This document shows positions 33,317 through 42,668 of a DNA stretch of 43,190 nucleotides, in pieces. The notes below the pieces were generated by a model that saw only the letters and a program-made list of their open reading frames with translations, ran no database searches and was not told the DNA's origin. The position numbers were made by a program, and so were the translations under genes. Numbering within the stretch: the first letter of the stretch is position 1; every line of letters starts with the position of its first letter. Source of the DNA: Nocardia asiatica NBRC 100129 (GTDB lineage: Bacteria; Actinomycetota; Actinomycetes; Mycobacteriales; Mycobacteriaceae); contig NZ_BAFS01000017.1 in the NCBI RefSeq assembly GCF_000308415.1, positions 1 to 43,190 of the forward strand. Reading direction: 5' to 3'.

Positions 33317-34033
33317 TCAGCCGGGCAGGACGCCGAAAATCGTTGCCGGAGAACCGGAACCGCCGCGGTAGAGCGGTCCGCCCACCAGTACCCACGCGCC
33401 CGTCGCCGGTAGCGCGGCCAGGTTCGACAAGCACTCCAGACTGATCCGGTGCTCGCCGTAGAGCAGCTTGGACACCGCGTACGTCTCGTCGGTACCCACG
33501 TCCGGGCCGAACGTATCGATGCCGAGCGCGCCTCGGCGCCCGAGCCTGCCGGTGCCCAGCAGCCATTCCACCGTCTCCACCGCGAAACCCGGCTGGCGGC
33601 CGGACGATTCCCCCGTGCCGATGAACTCCGGGGTGCCCCACTTGGCGTCCCAGCCGGTCCAGGCGATCACCGCGGCGCCGTCCGGGATCCGGCCGTGCTC
33701 CGCCTCCCATCGCCGCAGATCGCCGACCGTGATCGCGTAGTCGCGATCATCAGCGCAGTGCTGCCGGACATCGATGGTCACCGCGGGCAGCAGCAGGTCG
33801 TCCAGCTCCAGTTCGTCCGCGGCCAGCCCGTCGGCGCGGAAATGGACCGGTGCGCCCCAATGGGTTCCGGTGTGTTCGCCCTGCTGGATGTAGCGCAAGT
33901 GATAGCCGTCGTCGGCGATCGTGGCCACGACGTCGGTGCGGAACTCGGGATCGCCCGGGTACAGCGGCGTGCTGGCCGGATCGTGGACGTGCGAGAGATT
34001 CACCAACCGCCCCAGCGGGTTCGGTGTGCTCAT
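33317..34033 (-). CDS. Cyclase-family (kynurenine-formamidase-like) hydrolase with altered metal motif
   Basis: This 238-aa member of the cyclase family (Pfam Cyclase; KynB-like metal-dependent hydrolases) has the motif EHTGTHWGAPVHF, corresponding to HxGTHxDxPxH. H54, H58 and H64 are kept but the Asp ligand is Gly60. Downstream IAWTGWDAKWG and LGIDTFGPDVG are family-like, and the C-terminal ECLSNLAALPATGAWV matches the E.L.NL motif. Loss of the Asp may reduce it to a single-metal or inactive site. The ATG overlaps the stop of the pseudokinase gene (ATGA), so it is the third gene of that operon. The substrate is unknown. Confidence 0.85.
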   Translation of the reverse strand: MSTPNPLGRLVNLSHVHDPASTPLYPGDPEFRTDVVATIADDGYHLRYIQQGEHTGTHWGAPVHFRADGLAADELELDDLLLPAVTIDVRQHCADDRDYAITVGDLRRWEAEHGRIPDGAAVIAWTGWDAKWGTPEFIGTGESSGRQPGFAVETVEWLLGTGRLGRRGALGIDTFGPDVGTDETYAVSKLLYGEHRISLECLSNLAALPATGAWVLVGGPLYRGGSGSPATIFGVLPG

Positions 34034-37000
34034 CGGCTGCGCTGCGGAATCGCTCGGGCCAGCGCGAGCAGATCTGCTTCCAGGAGCCGGAACAGCCGAT
34101 AGGTCAGCACGAATGCCAGGATGCCACCCACGCTCAGCACGCGCACCGGAACGATCACCAGCTCCAGGTCGGCGGCGTTGACGAAGGTCGCGCTCGCCAC
34201 GCCCAGCAGCGGAACCGACGCCGCGGCACCGAGATAGAAATTCCCGCGCCTGGCCAGCGCGCGCAGTTGCCTTTCGTCGTCGCGGCCGATGCCACCGCGC
34301 ACCAACAACTGTGGATAGATCGAGCGCACCGCGTAGACCATGATCGGGAAGAACGGATACGCCAGCGCGATCGCCGCGCACACCACCTGCGCGGCGAAGA
34401 AATGCAGGAAGGTCCCGCGTGGTAGGTCGACACCGGAGGAAGCCAGGCCCAGTGGCCAGACGATGCCCGCGACCAGCCAGAAGCCGAAGGGTATCCAGAC
34501 CGCCCAATCGCCCATCAGCAGCGTGTCCCGGCGCGCTTTCGCCAGCGTGCGCGCGGAGTATCCGCGGCCGCGGCGGAGGCGGAACGCGATGGTGAGCGGC
34601 CGCCGGGTCATGAACACCAGCAGCAGCGCGGCGACCGGGAACGCGACGAGATTGTTGATCAACCCGACCGCCGCGAATTTCTCCTGATCCGCCGCCGACA
34701 TCCGGTCGATGATCAAAGCTTGGTTCAACTGGATGTTGTAGAAGCTGGCCAGCACGTTGGGGACGCCGACGCACAGCGCGGCGACCGGCAGCAGCCAGCC
34801 GCGGGCCCGGTGGGCGAGGCTGTCCGGCGGGGGGTCCACCAAGTCCCGCGCGCGGGTGTCGAGGCACAGATCGAGCTGTCCCGCGAGTTCGGCGCCGCTG
34901 CGCCAGCGGCGTTCCGGGTCCGCGTGCAGGCACTCCAGTAGCACGCGGCGCAGCGCGGCCGGAGTGTCTTCGGGCAGGCGCGCCAGTGCCGCGGTCGAGA
35001 CGCCGTCACGGCGGACCGCGAGCATCCGCGCGTACGTCTCGGTCACAGAGCCGTCCTCGATGCGCGGCGGGTCGGCGAACGGACGCACACCGGTCAGCAT
35101 CTCCCACAGCAGCACCCCGAGGGAGTAGATGTCGCTGGCGTTGCGCGGGGCGGGCGCACCGGGATCCAGATAGTGCGCCAGTTGCTCCGGGGACCGGTAG
35201 GTCAGCGCGTCGGTGCTACCGGAATCGCGCGGCGCGGGGACGCGGGCCGCCGCCTCGCCCAGGGCGAAATCGGCGAGCTTCGGGATGCCTTCCGCGGTGA
35301 ACAGGACGTTGGCCGGTTTGATGTCGTGGTGCAGCACGCCGTGGTGCTCGGCGTAGTCCAGGGCGTCGGCCAGCCGCCTGCCCACCCACGCCACGGTCTC
35401 CGGCCAGCTCAGCCGGGCGATCTCGGCGCGCACGCTGGAATCCGACGGCCGGATCTCGCCCTTGGCCTCCATCGCGGTGTCCACCGCGCGCAGCAGCAGC
35501 GCACCGCCGTCGGACACCGGGCCGCGACGGCGCTGCTCCAGCACCCCCACCGCGGTGCCTCCGGGAAGGTACTGCATGTAGACCAGGCGCGGCAGCGGGG
35601 CCACCCGGGCCTCCGGGGCGAGCGGTGGCGGCGCGGCCGGGGAATCGGCGTGATCGGGTCGGTCTGGGCGGGTGACGTCCAGGCCGATCGAGTCGACCAG
35701 CGTCGCGTCCGGAGGGGCGAGGAGCGTGGCGGCGTCGCCGGATTCCGCCGCCGGTCCGGCATCGCGATCGGGAAGGGGCGCGGTGTCGCGGCCAGGTCGG
35801 CGTGTGCGGTGCACGGTTGTGTCGTCGCTGCCGACCCGGCTGGGCACGGTATGCGCCGCCGCGACCGTCGCGTCGTCCGCGGTGGATCGGCGGCCGACAG
35901 AAGCTCCGGCGAGGCCGGGAAGTAAGGGCTGGGCGATGGTTGCGTCGTCGGTCGGGCGGCTCGCGGTTCGGTCCGAGCGGTGGTGTGGCGATGGTTGCGT
36001 CGTCGTCTGGATGGTGGGTTATTCGCTCGGGTGGCGGTGTCGCGACAGTGGCGTCGTCGCTCGGGCGGTTCGTCGTTCGGTCCAGCGGCGAAGCGTCGGC
36101 GTCGGCGTCTCGTTCGGGTCGTGGGGCCGCGATGGTTGCGTCGTCTATCGGGCGGTTCGCGGTTCGGTCGGAGGGATGGGGCAGCAATGGTTGCGTCGTC
36201 GCTCGGGCGGTTCGCGGTTCGGTCCGGGGGTGGGGTGGCGATGGTCGCGTCGTCCCCTGGGCGGTTCGTCGTTCGGCCCGGCGGCGAAGCGTCGGCGTCG
36301 GCGTCTCGCTTGGGTGGTGGTGTGGCGATGGTTGCGTCGTCGCTCGGGCGGTTCGCGGTTCGGTCCGGGGGTGGGGTGGCGATGGTCGCGTCGTCCCCTG
36401 GGCGGTTGGCAGCCCGGTTGGGTGGTGGGGTGTCGTCGGGCTCGAACGGCTCGGCGCTCGCGATGTCGCGTTTGGGGCGCGGCGCGGTGATGGTCGCTTC
36501 CGCGTCGTCTGCGGTGGCGGGAGAGTGGCTGCCGTTCGCCGGCGGACCGGCGAAGGTCGAGCTGCGCGCGGCGTCGGAGCTGAGCACCCGCTGGTCGAAG
36601 ACGCGCACGATGTGGGCGTGGTCGAGCTGGGCCATCGTGTGCGGTGCGCCCGCCCGTCCCGCCGAGAACCGGACGGCGACCAGTCGCTGCATGGAACGCT
36701 GCCTGGCCAGGAAGACGCGGCCGAGCAGACCCGCGCCCAGGTCGGTGAGCAGGTCGAAGTCATCGATCCGCAGCCCGGGCGCGAGGTCGGCGAGCGCGGC
36801 CACGGCGTCGCTCGATTCGGCTGTGCCCGCCTCATCCTCGGCGGCGAAATCGGCGAGGCGTTCGCGAACGATGTCGGCGAGGTCCGGGTACTCGGCGAGG
36901 AAATCCTCCGTCGGCAGCGGTCCCCGTTCGCGGCGCGCCAGGAATTCTTCGCACACCAGATCCAGGAGCTGGGGGCTGTTCGCCACCTCGGGGAACTCGA

Positions 37001-37208
37001 TGCGGTATTCCACGATCCGTTTGCCGAGCCCTTCGCGCTCCCAGCGACGCCGCAGATCCACCCGGATCAGGTCGACGAGAACGGCCAAGCGCACCTGTGT
37101 GCCATCGGGCACGTAGTCGCGGATCTGGGGCGGCAACCGATCGCTGTTCAGGCTGTGTTGCCAGTCGTCGGCGAAACGGACGACGGCATCGGCGCGCGAA
37201 GAGATCAC
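34030..37208 (-). pseudogene. Membrane Ser/Thr kinase paralogue with degenerate active site and internal repeat array, frameshifted
   Basis: The gene starts at the GTG at 37208, overlapping the stop of the upstream kinase (GTGA). The N-terminal domain and kinase N-lobe (RIDDFDLLTDLGAGLLGRVF, RLVAVR) are in one frame. The rest (LVYMQYLPGG, GVLHHDIKPANVLF, KLADFALGE, YRSPEQLAH, about six transmembrane helices) is in another, ending at 34030. The frames are separated by the repeat array at 35933-36432. The span is 3179 nt, i.e. 2 nt over a multiple of three, and removing the two extra bases gives about 1058 aa. The ATP-anchoring Lys is Arg180 and DFG reads DFA, although the catalytic Asp (HHD) remains, so even in frame it would be a probable pseudokinase. 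The intact C-terminal membrane domain parallels the neighbouring kinase. Confidence 0.8.
35933..36432 (-). repeat. Tandem array of 54-, 87- and 55-nt units inside the pseudokinase gene
   Basis: Eight units each begin (plus strand) with a GCGATGGTTGCGTCGTC-like core, at 35933, 35988, 36042, 36129, 36184, 36238, 36325 and 36379. Unit lengths are 55, 54, 87, 55, 54, 87 and 54 nt, then a diverging last one. The 87-nt units carry an extra block (GAAGCGTCGGCGTCGGCGTC). On the minus strand the units encode 18 residues of the type DDATIATPPPDRTANRPS, or 29 residues with a DADADAS insert. The two 55-nt units each shift the frame by one. Units 5-6 and 7-8 start a near-identical direct repeat of about 83 bp, 141 bp apart. 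Confidence 0.92.
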
Positions 37209-39742
37209 GCGCCGGTCTCCACGGTGGCCGCCGGCACGCGTGCGGATCGCCCCTCGGCAGGCCCTGTGACGGCGGCTCCGGGATCGACCACCCGCTCCAG
37301 CGCACGCAGATCCGCTTCCAGCGCACGGAACAGCAGATAGGTGCCCACGAACGCGATTATGCCGCCCACGCACAGCAGCCGGACCGCGAAGATCACCGAC
37401 GGAATGTCGGGCGGGGGCAGGAAGGTCACTCCGGCGACCGCGAGCAGCGGCACCGAGGCGGCCACCGCCAGATACCCGTTACAGCGACGGTCCAGGCCGC
37501 GCAGCCACACCGCGTCCTCAGGGCTGATGTCCCCGTGCCGCAGGAACAGCGGATATATGCACCGCACCATGTAGAAGGTCAGCAGGAAGAAGGGATAGGC
37601 GACCGCGATCGCGCCGCATACCACCAGTGAGGAGAAGAAGTGCACCACGGCTGGTGCCGATATGTCTCCCGTCGACACCTGTAGTGCGATCGGGAAGATC
37701 AACCCGGCCAGCACCCACAGCGAGAAGGCGACGGCCACGGCACGATCGCCCATCAGGAGTGCGTCCTTTCTGGCACGCCGCAAAGTCTTCGGGTCGTATC
37801 GTCGTCCTTTGCGCAGGCCGCGCGGCACCGTCAGCACGTATCTAGCCATGTACAGCACCAGCGCGATGCCCGCCGGGAAGAAGATCGCGTTCACGGCGCC
37901 CGTGATGATCAAGAAAGTCTGCTGGGCGTTCTCGGTCATCCGGCTGATGATCAGGTGTTGGTTGTGCTGGATGTTGTACAGCGAGGCGAGCACGTTCGGT
38001 AGCGCCACCGCCACCAGCGCCACCGGCACCATGTACGGGCGCAGCCGCTTGCGCCAGCTGTTCGGGGCCGGATCGACCAGCTCCCGCGCGCGCTCGTCCA
38101 GGCACATCTCCAGCTGCCTGGCCAGGATGGCGCCGCTGGACCAGCGGTCGGTCCGCTCCGGCTCGAGGCAGGTCCGCAGCACGCGGCACAGCGCGGCGGG
38201 GCAGTCGGGCGGGACCCGCTCCAGCGCGGCCTCGTCCACGCCTGCGCTGCGCCGCTCCAGCATGGCCTCCAGGGTGGTGTCGTCGCCGTGCTCGCCCGCT
38301 CCCGCCGTGCTGTCGTCGAACGGCTTGGCTCCGGTGAGCAGTTCCCACAGCACCACGCCGAGAGAGTAGATGTCGGCGCGGGTGTCCAGGTCGGCGGCGC
38401 TGCGGCCGAAGCTCGGGTGGCAGGCCTCCAGCTGTTCCGGCGACATATAGGCCAGCGAGCCGCCGAAGTAGGCCACCGGACTGGTGCCTTCCACGTTGCG
38501 GCTGAAGCTGATGTTGAAGTCGGCCAGTTTCGGTACGCCCTCGGCGGTGAGCAGGACGTTCGCCGGTTTCACGTCGCGGTGCAGCACGCCGTGCGAAGAG
38601 GCGTAGTCCAGCGCCTCGGCCAACCTGCGGCCGAGCCAGGCCACCGTCTCCGGCCAGCTCAGCGTCGCGAGCTCGGCGCGCACGCTGGAATCGGTCGGCC
38701 GGATCTCGCCCTTTTCCTCCATCGCGACGTCCACGGCGTCCAGCAGCAGTTGGCCGCTGCGCTCGGCGGGCGGGGTGGCGCGCACCCAGCGCAGCACGCC
38801 CAGCAGCGTGCCACCGGGAAGGAACTGCATGTAAAGCAGCCGCAACCGGCGCGCGGCGCGTTCGGCGTCGTCGAGCAGCCGCTGGTCGAAGACCCGCACG
38901 ATGTAGTCGTGGTCGAGCTGGGCCAGCGTCTGCGGCTCGGTGCCGTGGTCGCTGGAGATCTTGACCGCGACCAGCCGTTGCAGCGAGCGCTGCCGGGCCA
39001 GGAAGACGCGGGCGAACGCACCGCTGCCCAAACCGGTCAGCAGATCGAAGTCGTCGATGCGCTGACCGATCTCGATGCGGTCGAGCGGGTCGAGGCGGCC
39101 CGGCCCGGTGCCGATCGTCGTCGGCACGGCGGTGGCGGTGCCCGTCGATTCGGCGGCGGTCGTCGTGGTCATCTCGGAATCACGAGCGGACTCGGTGGTT
39201 CGGTTCAACGCGGTGTCGTCGAGATCGGAAACGGGCTGCGCGAAGACGGTCCGCGTGGAGTCCTCCAGGGTCGCGCGGCGGGTGCTCTGATCGAGCTCGT
39301 CGGCGTTCAGCAATTCGCGCAGTTGCTTCGCCTGCCGCGGATATTCGCGCAGGCATTCGCGCGGGTCGACCCGCTCCCCGCTCTGGCGGCGGATGACGAA
39401 CTCCTCGTACACCAGACCCGCCGGAATATCCTCGGACGCGAGTTCGGGAAATTCGGCGCAGTAATCGGCCAAGCGCATGCGAGCGGCGCGTTCCGGCGTG
39501 GCTCCCGGACGGTGCAGCCAGCGATGGCGTAAGTCGACGCGAATCAGCTCCAGCAGGGCCTCGCGGCGCAAGGTCGTCGCGTCGGGCAGGAATTCGGCGA
39601 TCGTGGGCGGGCGCCGGGTGGACTCCCATGCAGCGGAGAACGCCGCCACCGCGTCGGATTCGGCACGGGACAGCTCACCACTCCTCGCACGGGTGGAAAC
39701 ACCTGTGTCGGGACCGGAACTTCTCTCAGAGTTCGCACTCAT
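37205..39742 (-). CDS. Membrane-bound Ser/Thr protein kinase
   Basis: This 845-aa kinase has an N-terminal alpha-helical domain (1-150, LLELIRVDLRHRW, DYCAEFPEL), a Thr/Ser-rich linker (150-220) and a Hanks-type kinase domain (about 229-550). Its key residues are the glycine loop GLGSGAF (237-243), VAVK Lys261, HRD 388-390 with Asp390, DFN 408-410 and the APE-like MSPEQLEA. The C-terminus holds about six transmembrane helices (569-590, 608-632, 664-687, 698-724, 755-775, 784-805). This puts the kinase on the cytoplasmic side, before the membrane domain, unlike PASTA kinases. The ATG at 39742 has AGG about 8 nt upstream. It is the first gene of the kinase-pseudokinase-cyclase operon. Substrate and signal are unknown. 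Confidence 0.9.
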   Translation of the reverse strand: MSANSERSSGPDTGVSTRARSGELSRAESDAVAAFSAAWESTRRPPTIAEFLPDATTLRREALLELIRVDLRHRWLHRPGATPERAARMRLADYCAEFPELASEDIPAGLVYEEFVIRRQSGERVDPRECLREYPRQAKQLRELLNADELDQSTRRATLEDSTRTVFAQPVSDLDDTALNRTTESARDSEMTTTTAAESTGTATAVPTTIGTGPGRLDPLDRIEIGQRIDDFDLLTGLGSGAFARVFLARQRSLQRLVAVKISSDHGTEPQTLAQLDHDYIVRVFDQRLLDDAERAARRLRLLYMQFLPGGTLLGVLRWVRATPPAERSGQLLLDAVDVAMEEKGEIRPTDSSVRAELATLSWPETVAWLGRRLAEALDYASSHGVLHRDVKPANVLLTAEGVPKLADFNISFSRNVEGTSPVAYFGGSLAYMSPEQLEACHPSFGRSAADLDTRADIYSLGVVLWELLTGAKPFDDSTAGAGEHGDDTTLEAMLERRSAGVDEAALERVPPDCPAALCRVLRTCLEPERTDRWSSGAILARQLEMCLDERARELVDPAPNSWRKRLRPYMVPVALVAVALPNVLASLYNIQHNQHLIISRMTENAQQTFLIITGAVNAIFFPAGIALVLYMARYVLTVPRGLRKGRRYDPKTLRRARKDALLMGDRAVAVAFSLWVLAGLIFPIALQVSTGDISAPAVVHFFSSLVVCGAIAVAYPFFLLTFYMVRCIYPLFLRHGDISPEDAVWLRGLDRRCNGYLAVAASVPLLAVAGVTFLPPPDIPSVIFAVRLLCVGGIIAFVGTYLLFRALEADLRALERVVDPGAAVTGPAEGRSARVPAATVETGA

Positions 39743-39922
39743 GCTCGGACCTAGTGGCTCGGCGGACGCCGCGGAATCCGCATCGTTTGTCGGTCGGGTG
39801 TGCCGAAAATTTCCCGCCACACCCCACACCATCATCCCCCGCGCCGTATTCGAAATGATAACTTGCGGCTCGACAGTGGATCACCCGATTTCGACAACGA
39901 CGCGACGGGGGATGACCAGCAC

Positions 39923-41398
39923 ATGTCCGACGAGGCCGCGGTAGTGGCGAACGGCTCGATATCGGCGGCGAAGGCCGCGCCGCGAACAACCGTTCCGAAT
40001 GCGAAAACCACCGAACCGATGCTCACCCGAGTACGAGCGACCACGGCCGACGCGCGGCCGGAGCGCCTGTGGGACGCCGAATCCGGCCTCGAACGCGGCC
40101 CGGCCGCGACGATCGCCGCGTGTGTGCGCGACGGTCTGCTGCATCCGGGCCAAGTAGCGGCGGACGCCGGGACGCGGATCGCGGCGGCGGATCGCAAGGA
40201 CAACGCGTTCAGTGTCCTTCGCGCCGAGCAGGCGATGGCCGATTCGGTCGGCTTGATGGAGCGCGCCGACCTCGACGTACTGCCCATGGCGGGTGTGCCG
40301 GTCGCGGTCGAGCACGGAATGCCGATGGCGGGCCAGGCCGCGCCGCCGGGTGCGGCGGCCACCGCGGATCATCCCGTGGTGGCCAGGTTGCGTGCCGCGG
40401 GCGCGGTGGTGCTCGGGCAGGTCGCGGCCCCCGAACTGGGCCGGTGGTCGACCAGCGCGGGCGCCGAGCGCGTCATCCGCAATCCGTGGAACCCCGCACG
40501 GAACGCGGGCAGCGCGGCCGGAGCGGCGGTCGCGGCCGGGCTGGTTCCAGTGGCGCACGGTTGCGACGGTCTGGGCGCGGTGCGGGTCGCCGCCGCCTGC
40601 TGTGGAATCTTCGGCATCAAGCCCGGTCAGCACACGGTTCCCGACGTGGGCGCCTGGTCGGGGCTGGTGGAGAACGGTGTACTGGCCACCAGCGTGGACG
40701 ACGCCGCGCTGGCGCTATCGGTCCTGGCGGCGCGGCCGGACCTGGCCGAGGTGGATCCACCCGGCCGACTACGCATCGGCCTGGCCGTGGATCCACCGTC
40801 TCCGCTATTGCGCGTCGACCGGCACTGGACAGCCGCGGCCCGCGCGGCCGCCTCGGTGGCAGCGGGGGCGGGCCACCTGGTCGAATCGACGGAGCTACCG
40901 TACGGGAACGCGGTATTCGCGGCGTTCCTACGCTGGCTGGCCCTCAGCGCGCGCGATGTCCCCGCGCTACCCGACCCCGACCAGCTATCCCGCAGAGCCC
41001 GCCGTCGCCTGGCCCTCGGCCGGGCGGTGCACCGGTTCCGGCTCGACCACCCCGCCCAGATCGACCGGGTGGAAGCACGACTACTGGAGTTCTTCGAGCG
41101 TTACGACGTGGTGATCACTCCCACGCTCGCCGCCCCGCCGCCGATGGCGCGGGCCTGGCACTTCCGCGATCGACCGGCCACTCTGCTCGCCGGCGCGCGA
41201 TTGGCACCCTTCACCCCGCTGTGGAATCTGGTGGGCTGGCCCGCCGCTTCCGTCCCCATGGGCATGCATCCTCGGTCGGGCACGCCGGTGGCCGCCCAGT
41301 TCGCGGGGCCGCCCGGCAGCGAATCCACGCTGCTGCGGCTGTCCGCTCAGGTGGAGACCCGCTGTCCGTGGCAGCGCACCGCGCCCGAGATTCGCTGA
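39923..41398 (+). CDS. Amidase-signature family protein lacking the Ser-Ser-Lys triad
   Basis: This 491-aa protein follows the amidase-signature fold along its length (MAGVPVAVEHGMPM, AAVAAGLVPVAHG, CCGIFGIKPGQH, DVVITPTLAAPPP, LWNLVGWPAASVPMG). All three catalytic positions are changed. The Lys of the usual GVPVAVKD is Glu130, the cis-Ser of GGSSGG is Ala195 (motif reads NAGSAAG), and the nucleophile of GTDTGGSIR is Ala219 (GCDGLGAVR). It should therefore not hydrolyse amides by the known mechanism. The reading frame is undamaged, suggesting selection for another role such as binding. The ATG at 39923 has GGGGGA about 12 nt upstream, and a later ATG at 40021 is possible. It is divergent from the kinase operon and converges with lysR, 1 bp apart. 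Confidence 0.85.
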   Translation: MSDEAAVVANGSISAAKAAPRTTVPNAKTTEPMLTRVRATTADARPERLWDAESGLERGPAATIAACVRDGLLHPGQVAADAGTRIAAADRKDNAFSVLRAEQAMADSVGLMERADLDVLPMAGVPVAVEHGMPMAGQAAPPGAAATADHPVVARLRAAGAVVLGQVAAPELGRWSTSAGAERVIRNPWNPARNAGSAAGAAVAAGLVPVAHGCDGLGAVRVAAACCGIFGIKPGQHTVPDVGAWSGLVENGVLATSVDDAALALSVLAARPDLAEVDPPGRLRIGLAVDPPSPLLRVDRHWTAAARAAASVAAGAGHLVESTELPYGNAVFAAFLRWLALSARDVPALPDPDQLSRRARRRLALGRAVHRFRLDHPAQIDRVEARLLEFFERYDVVITPTLAAPPPMARAWHFRDRPATLLAGARLAPFTPLWNLVGWPAASVPMGMHPRSGTPVAAQFAGPPGSESTLLRLSAQVETRCPWQRTAPEIR

Positions 41399-41399
41399 T

Positions 41400-42287
41400 T
41401 CAGACGCTGACCGGCGACTGCTGCGCGGCGAAACCGCCTTCGACGGCCCGACCGGCGAACTCGAGGATGGTGGGCCGGTTGTCGTCGGCCCGCCACGCCA
41501 CGGCGAGTTCGCACGGCGCGAGACCCGACACGGGCCGTGCGGTCAGACCGGGCCAGCGGTACATCGGCACGTTGTTCTCGGCCAGCAGGCACACGCCCAG
41601 CCCGAGACTCACGGCTTCCAGCTTGTCCTCGGCGGTCGCGGCCTCGGCGCCGATCTTCGGCGGACGGCCGCCGCGTCCGTCGTTGCCGAGCCAGAAGTCG
41701 CGTACCGCACCGGCTTCGGTGGGCAGCGCCACGAACGGCTCGTCGAGCAGGTCGGCGAACTCGATGGTCTCCGAGACGGCCAGCGGATGGTTCTCCGGAA
41801 GCAGCACCCAGCGCGGCTCGGTGCGCAGCACCTGCCAGCGGTAGCGGCTCTGGTCGGGCAGGGGGAGCCAGACGAGGGCGAGATCGGCCTGCCGTCCCGC
41901 CAGCCCGCTGGAGGGATCGGTCCAGGAGGCCGCGTGCAGCGCGAGGCGATGCCCGCTGGCGCTCTCCAGATCGCTGAGCAGGCCGCGACCGAGCGCGGAC
42001 TGGATGCCGACGCGCAGCACCTCGCCCGCTTCCTGCAGCGAGACGTTGGTGACCTCCCACAGCTCCAAGATCTTGCGGGCGCCTTCGAGCAGCTCCTTGC
42101 CCGCGACGGTCAGCGCGACACTGCGCTGGTTGCGGTCGAACAGGACCACGTCGAGCTGACGTTCCAGCTGACGGATCTGACGCGACAGAGTGGGTTGTGC
42201 GATGTGCAGCCGCTGAGCGGCGTTGGTGAAGTGCAGTTCCTCAGCGACAGCGACGAAATACCGCAGGTCGCGCAAGTGCGGGTCCAT
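41400..42287 (-). CDS. LysR-family transcriptional regulator
   Basis: This 295-aa regulator has the LysR winged helix-turn-helix at residues 1-62 (LRYFVAVAEELHFTNAAQRL and HIAQPTLSRQIRQLE), the linker helix, and a periplasmic-binding-like effector domain (VGIQSALGRGLLSDLESASG, WVLLPENHPLA, GLGVCLLAEN). It binds DNA as a dimer or tetramer and usually controls a divergent gene plus itself. The region upstream (42288-42720) holds no adjacent divergent gene, so its target is not obvious. It converges with the amidase-like gene. The effector is unknown. Confidence 0.92.
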   Translation of the reverse strand: MDPHLRDLRYFVAVAEELHFTNAAQRLHIAQPTLSRQIRQLERQLDVVLFDRNQRSVALTVAGKELLEGARKILELWEVTNVSLQEAGEVLRVGIQSALGRGLLSDLESASGHRLALHAASWTDPSSGLAGRQADLALVWLPLPDQSRYRWQVLRTEPRWVLLPENHPLAVSETIEFADLLDEPFVALPTEAGAVRDFWLGNDGRGGRPPKIGAEAATAEDKLEAVSLGLGVCLLAENNVPMYRWPGLTARPVSGLAPCELAVAWRADDNRPTILEFAGRAVEGGFAAQQSPVSV

Positions 42288-42668
42288 AGCCCCTTGCTAT
42301 CAGAATCAGTCCGGAATTTCCAGCCTTATCAGGCCGAAAAGTTCGGATACGGGCACCGAAACAGTCGGCAGGTTTGTTAGAGACAGCATATTGCCTGTGC
42401 TGGTGCAGCGCACGATGCGGTTGGCGAATTCTGGGCACCCGCCGACGGGTTATCGTCGCGTTTCCTTATTTGGGCACTTGACCAGCATCAATGGCAGTCG
42501 GCCACTTCGCGGAGTAGCGGATTGCGGACATGGCTGGGGTTGCCTGCTATCGGCTGAGAATATGCCGCCGACCGGCTACCGGGGGTTGCCGATGTCGCAC
42601 GTGATATTCGTCACACAATCGTTTTCGAACGGCCCGCCACCCCCGCTCGGTGTGCTCCAGAACGCAGC
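42288..42668. other. Gene-free region upstream of lysR
   Basis: About 380 bp without a convincing gene. Close to the lysR start, TATCAG occurs at 42298 and again near 42328, and a T-N11-A type site could be present, consistent with autoregulation. A diverged pair of segments starting CCGCCGAC (near 42442 and 42564) is visible. No RNA gene is recognised. Confidence 0.35.

Noticed and set aside
33300..33320. Terminator between hpt and the cyclase-family gene
   Set aside because: Only 4 bp separate the convergent stops and no hairpin could be placed.
35933..36432. CRISPR-like array in the kinase gene
   Set aside because: Units are contiguous, coding, with no unique spacers of even length and no cas genes nearby.
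40069..41844. Plus-strand frame overlapping the amidase-like gene and lysR
   Set aside because: Runs in a second frame of the amidase gene and antisense to lysR; both real genes have clear domains.
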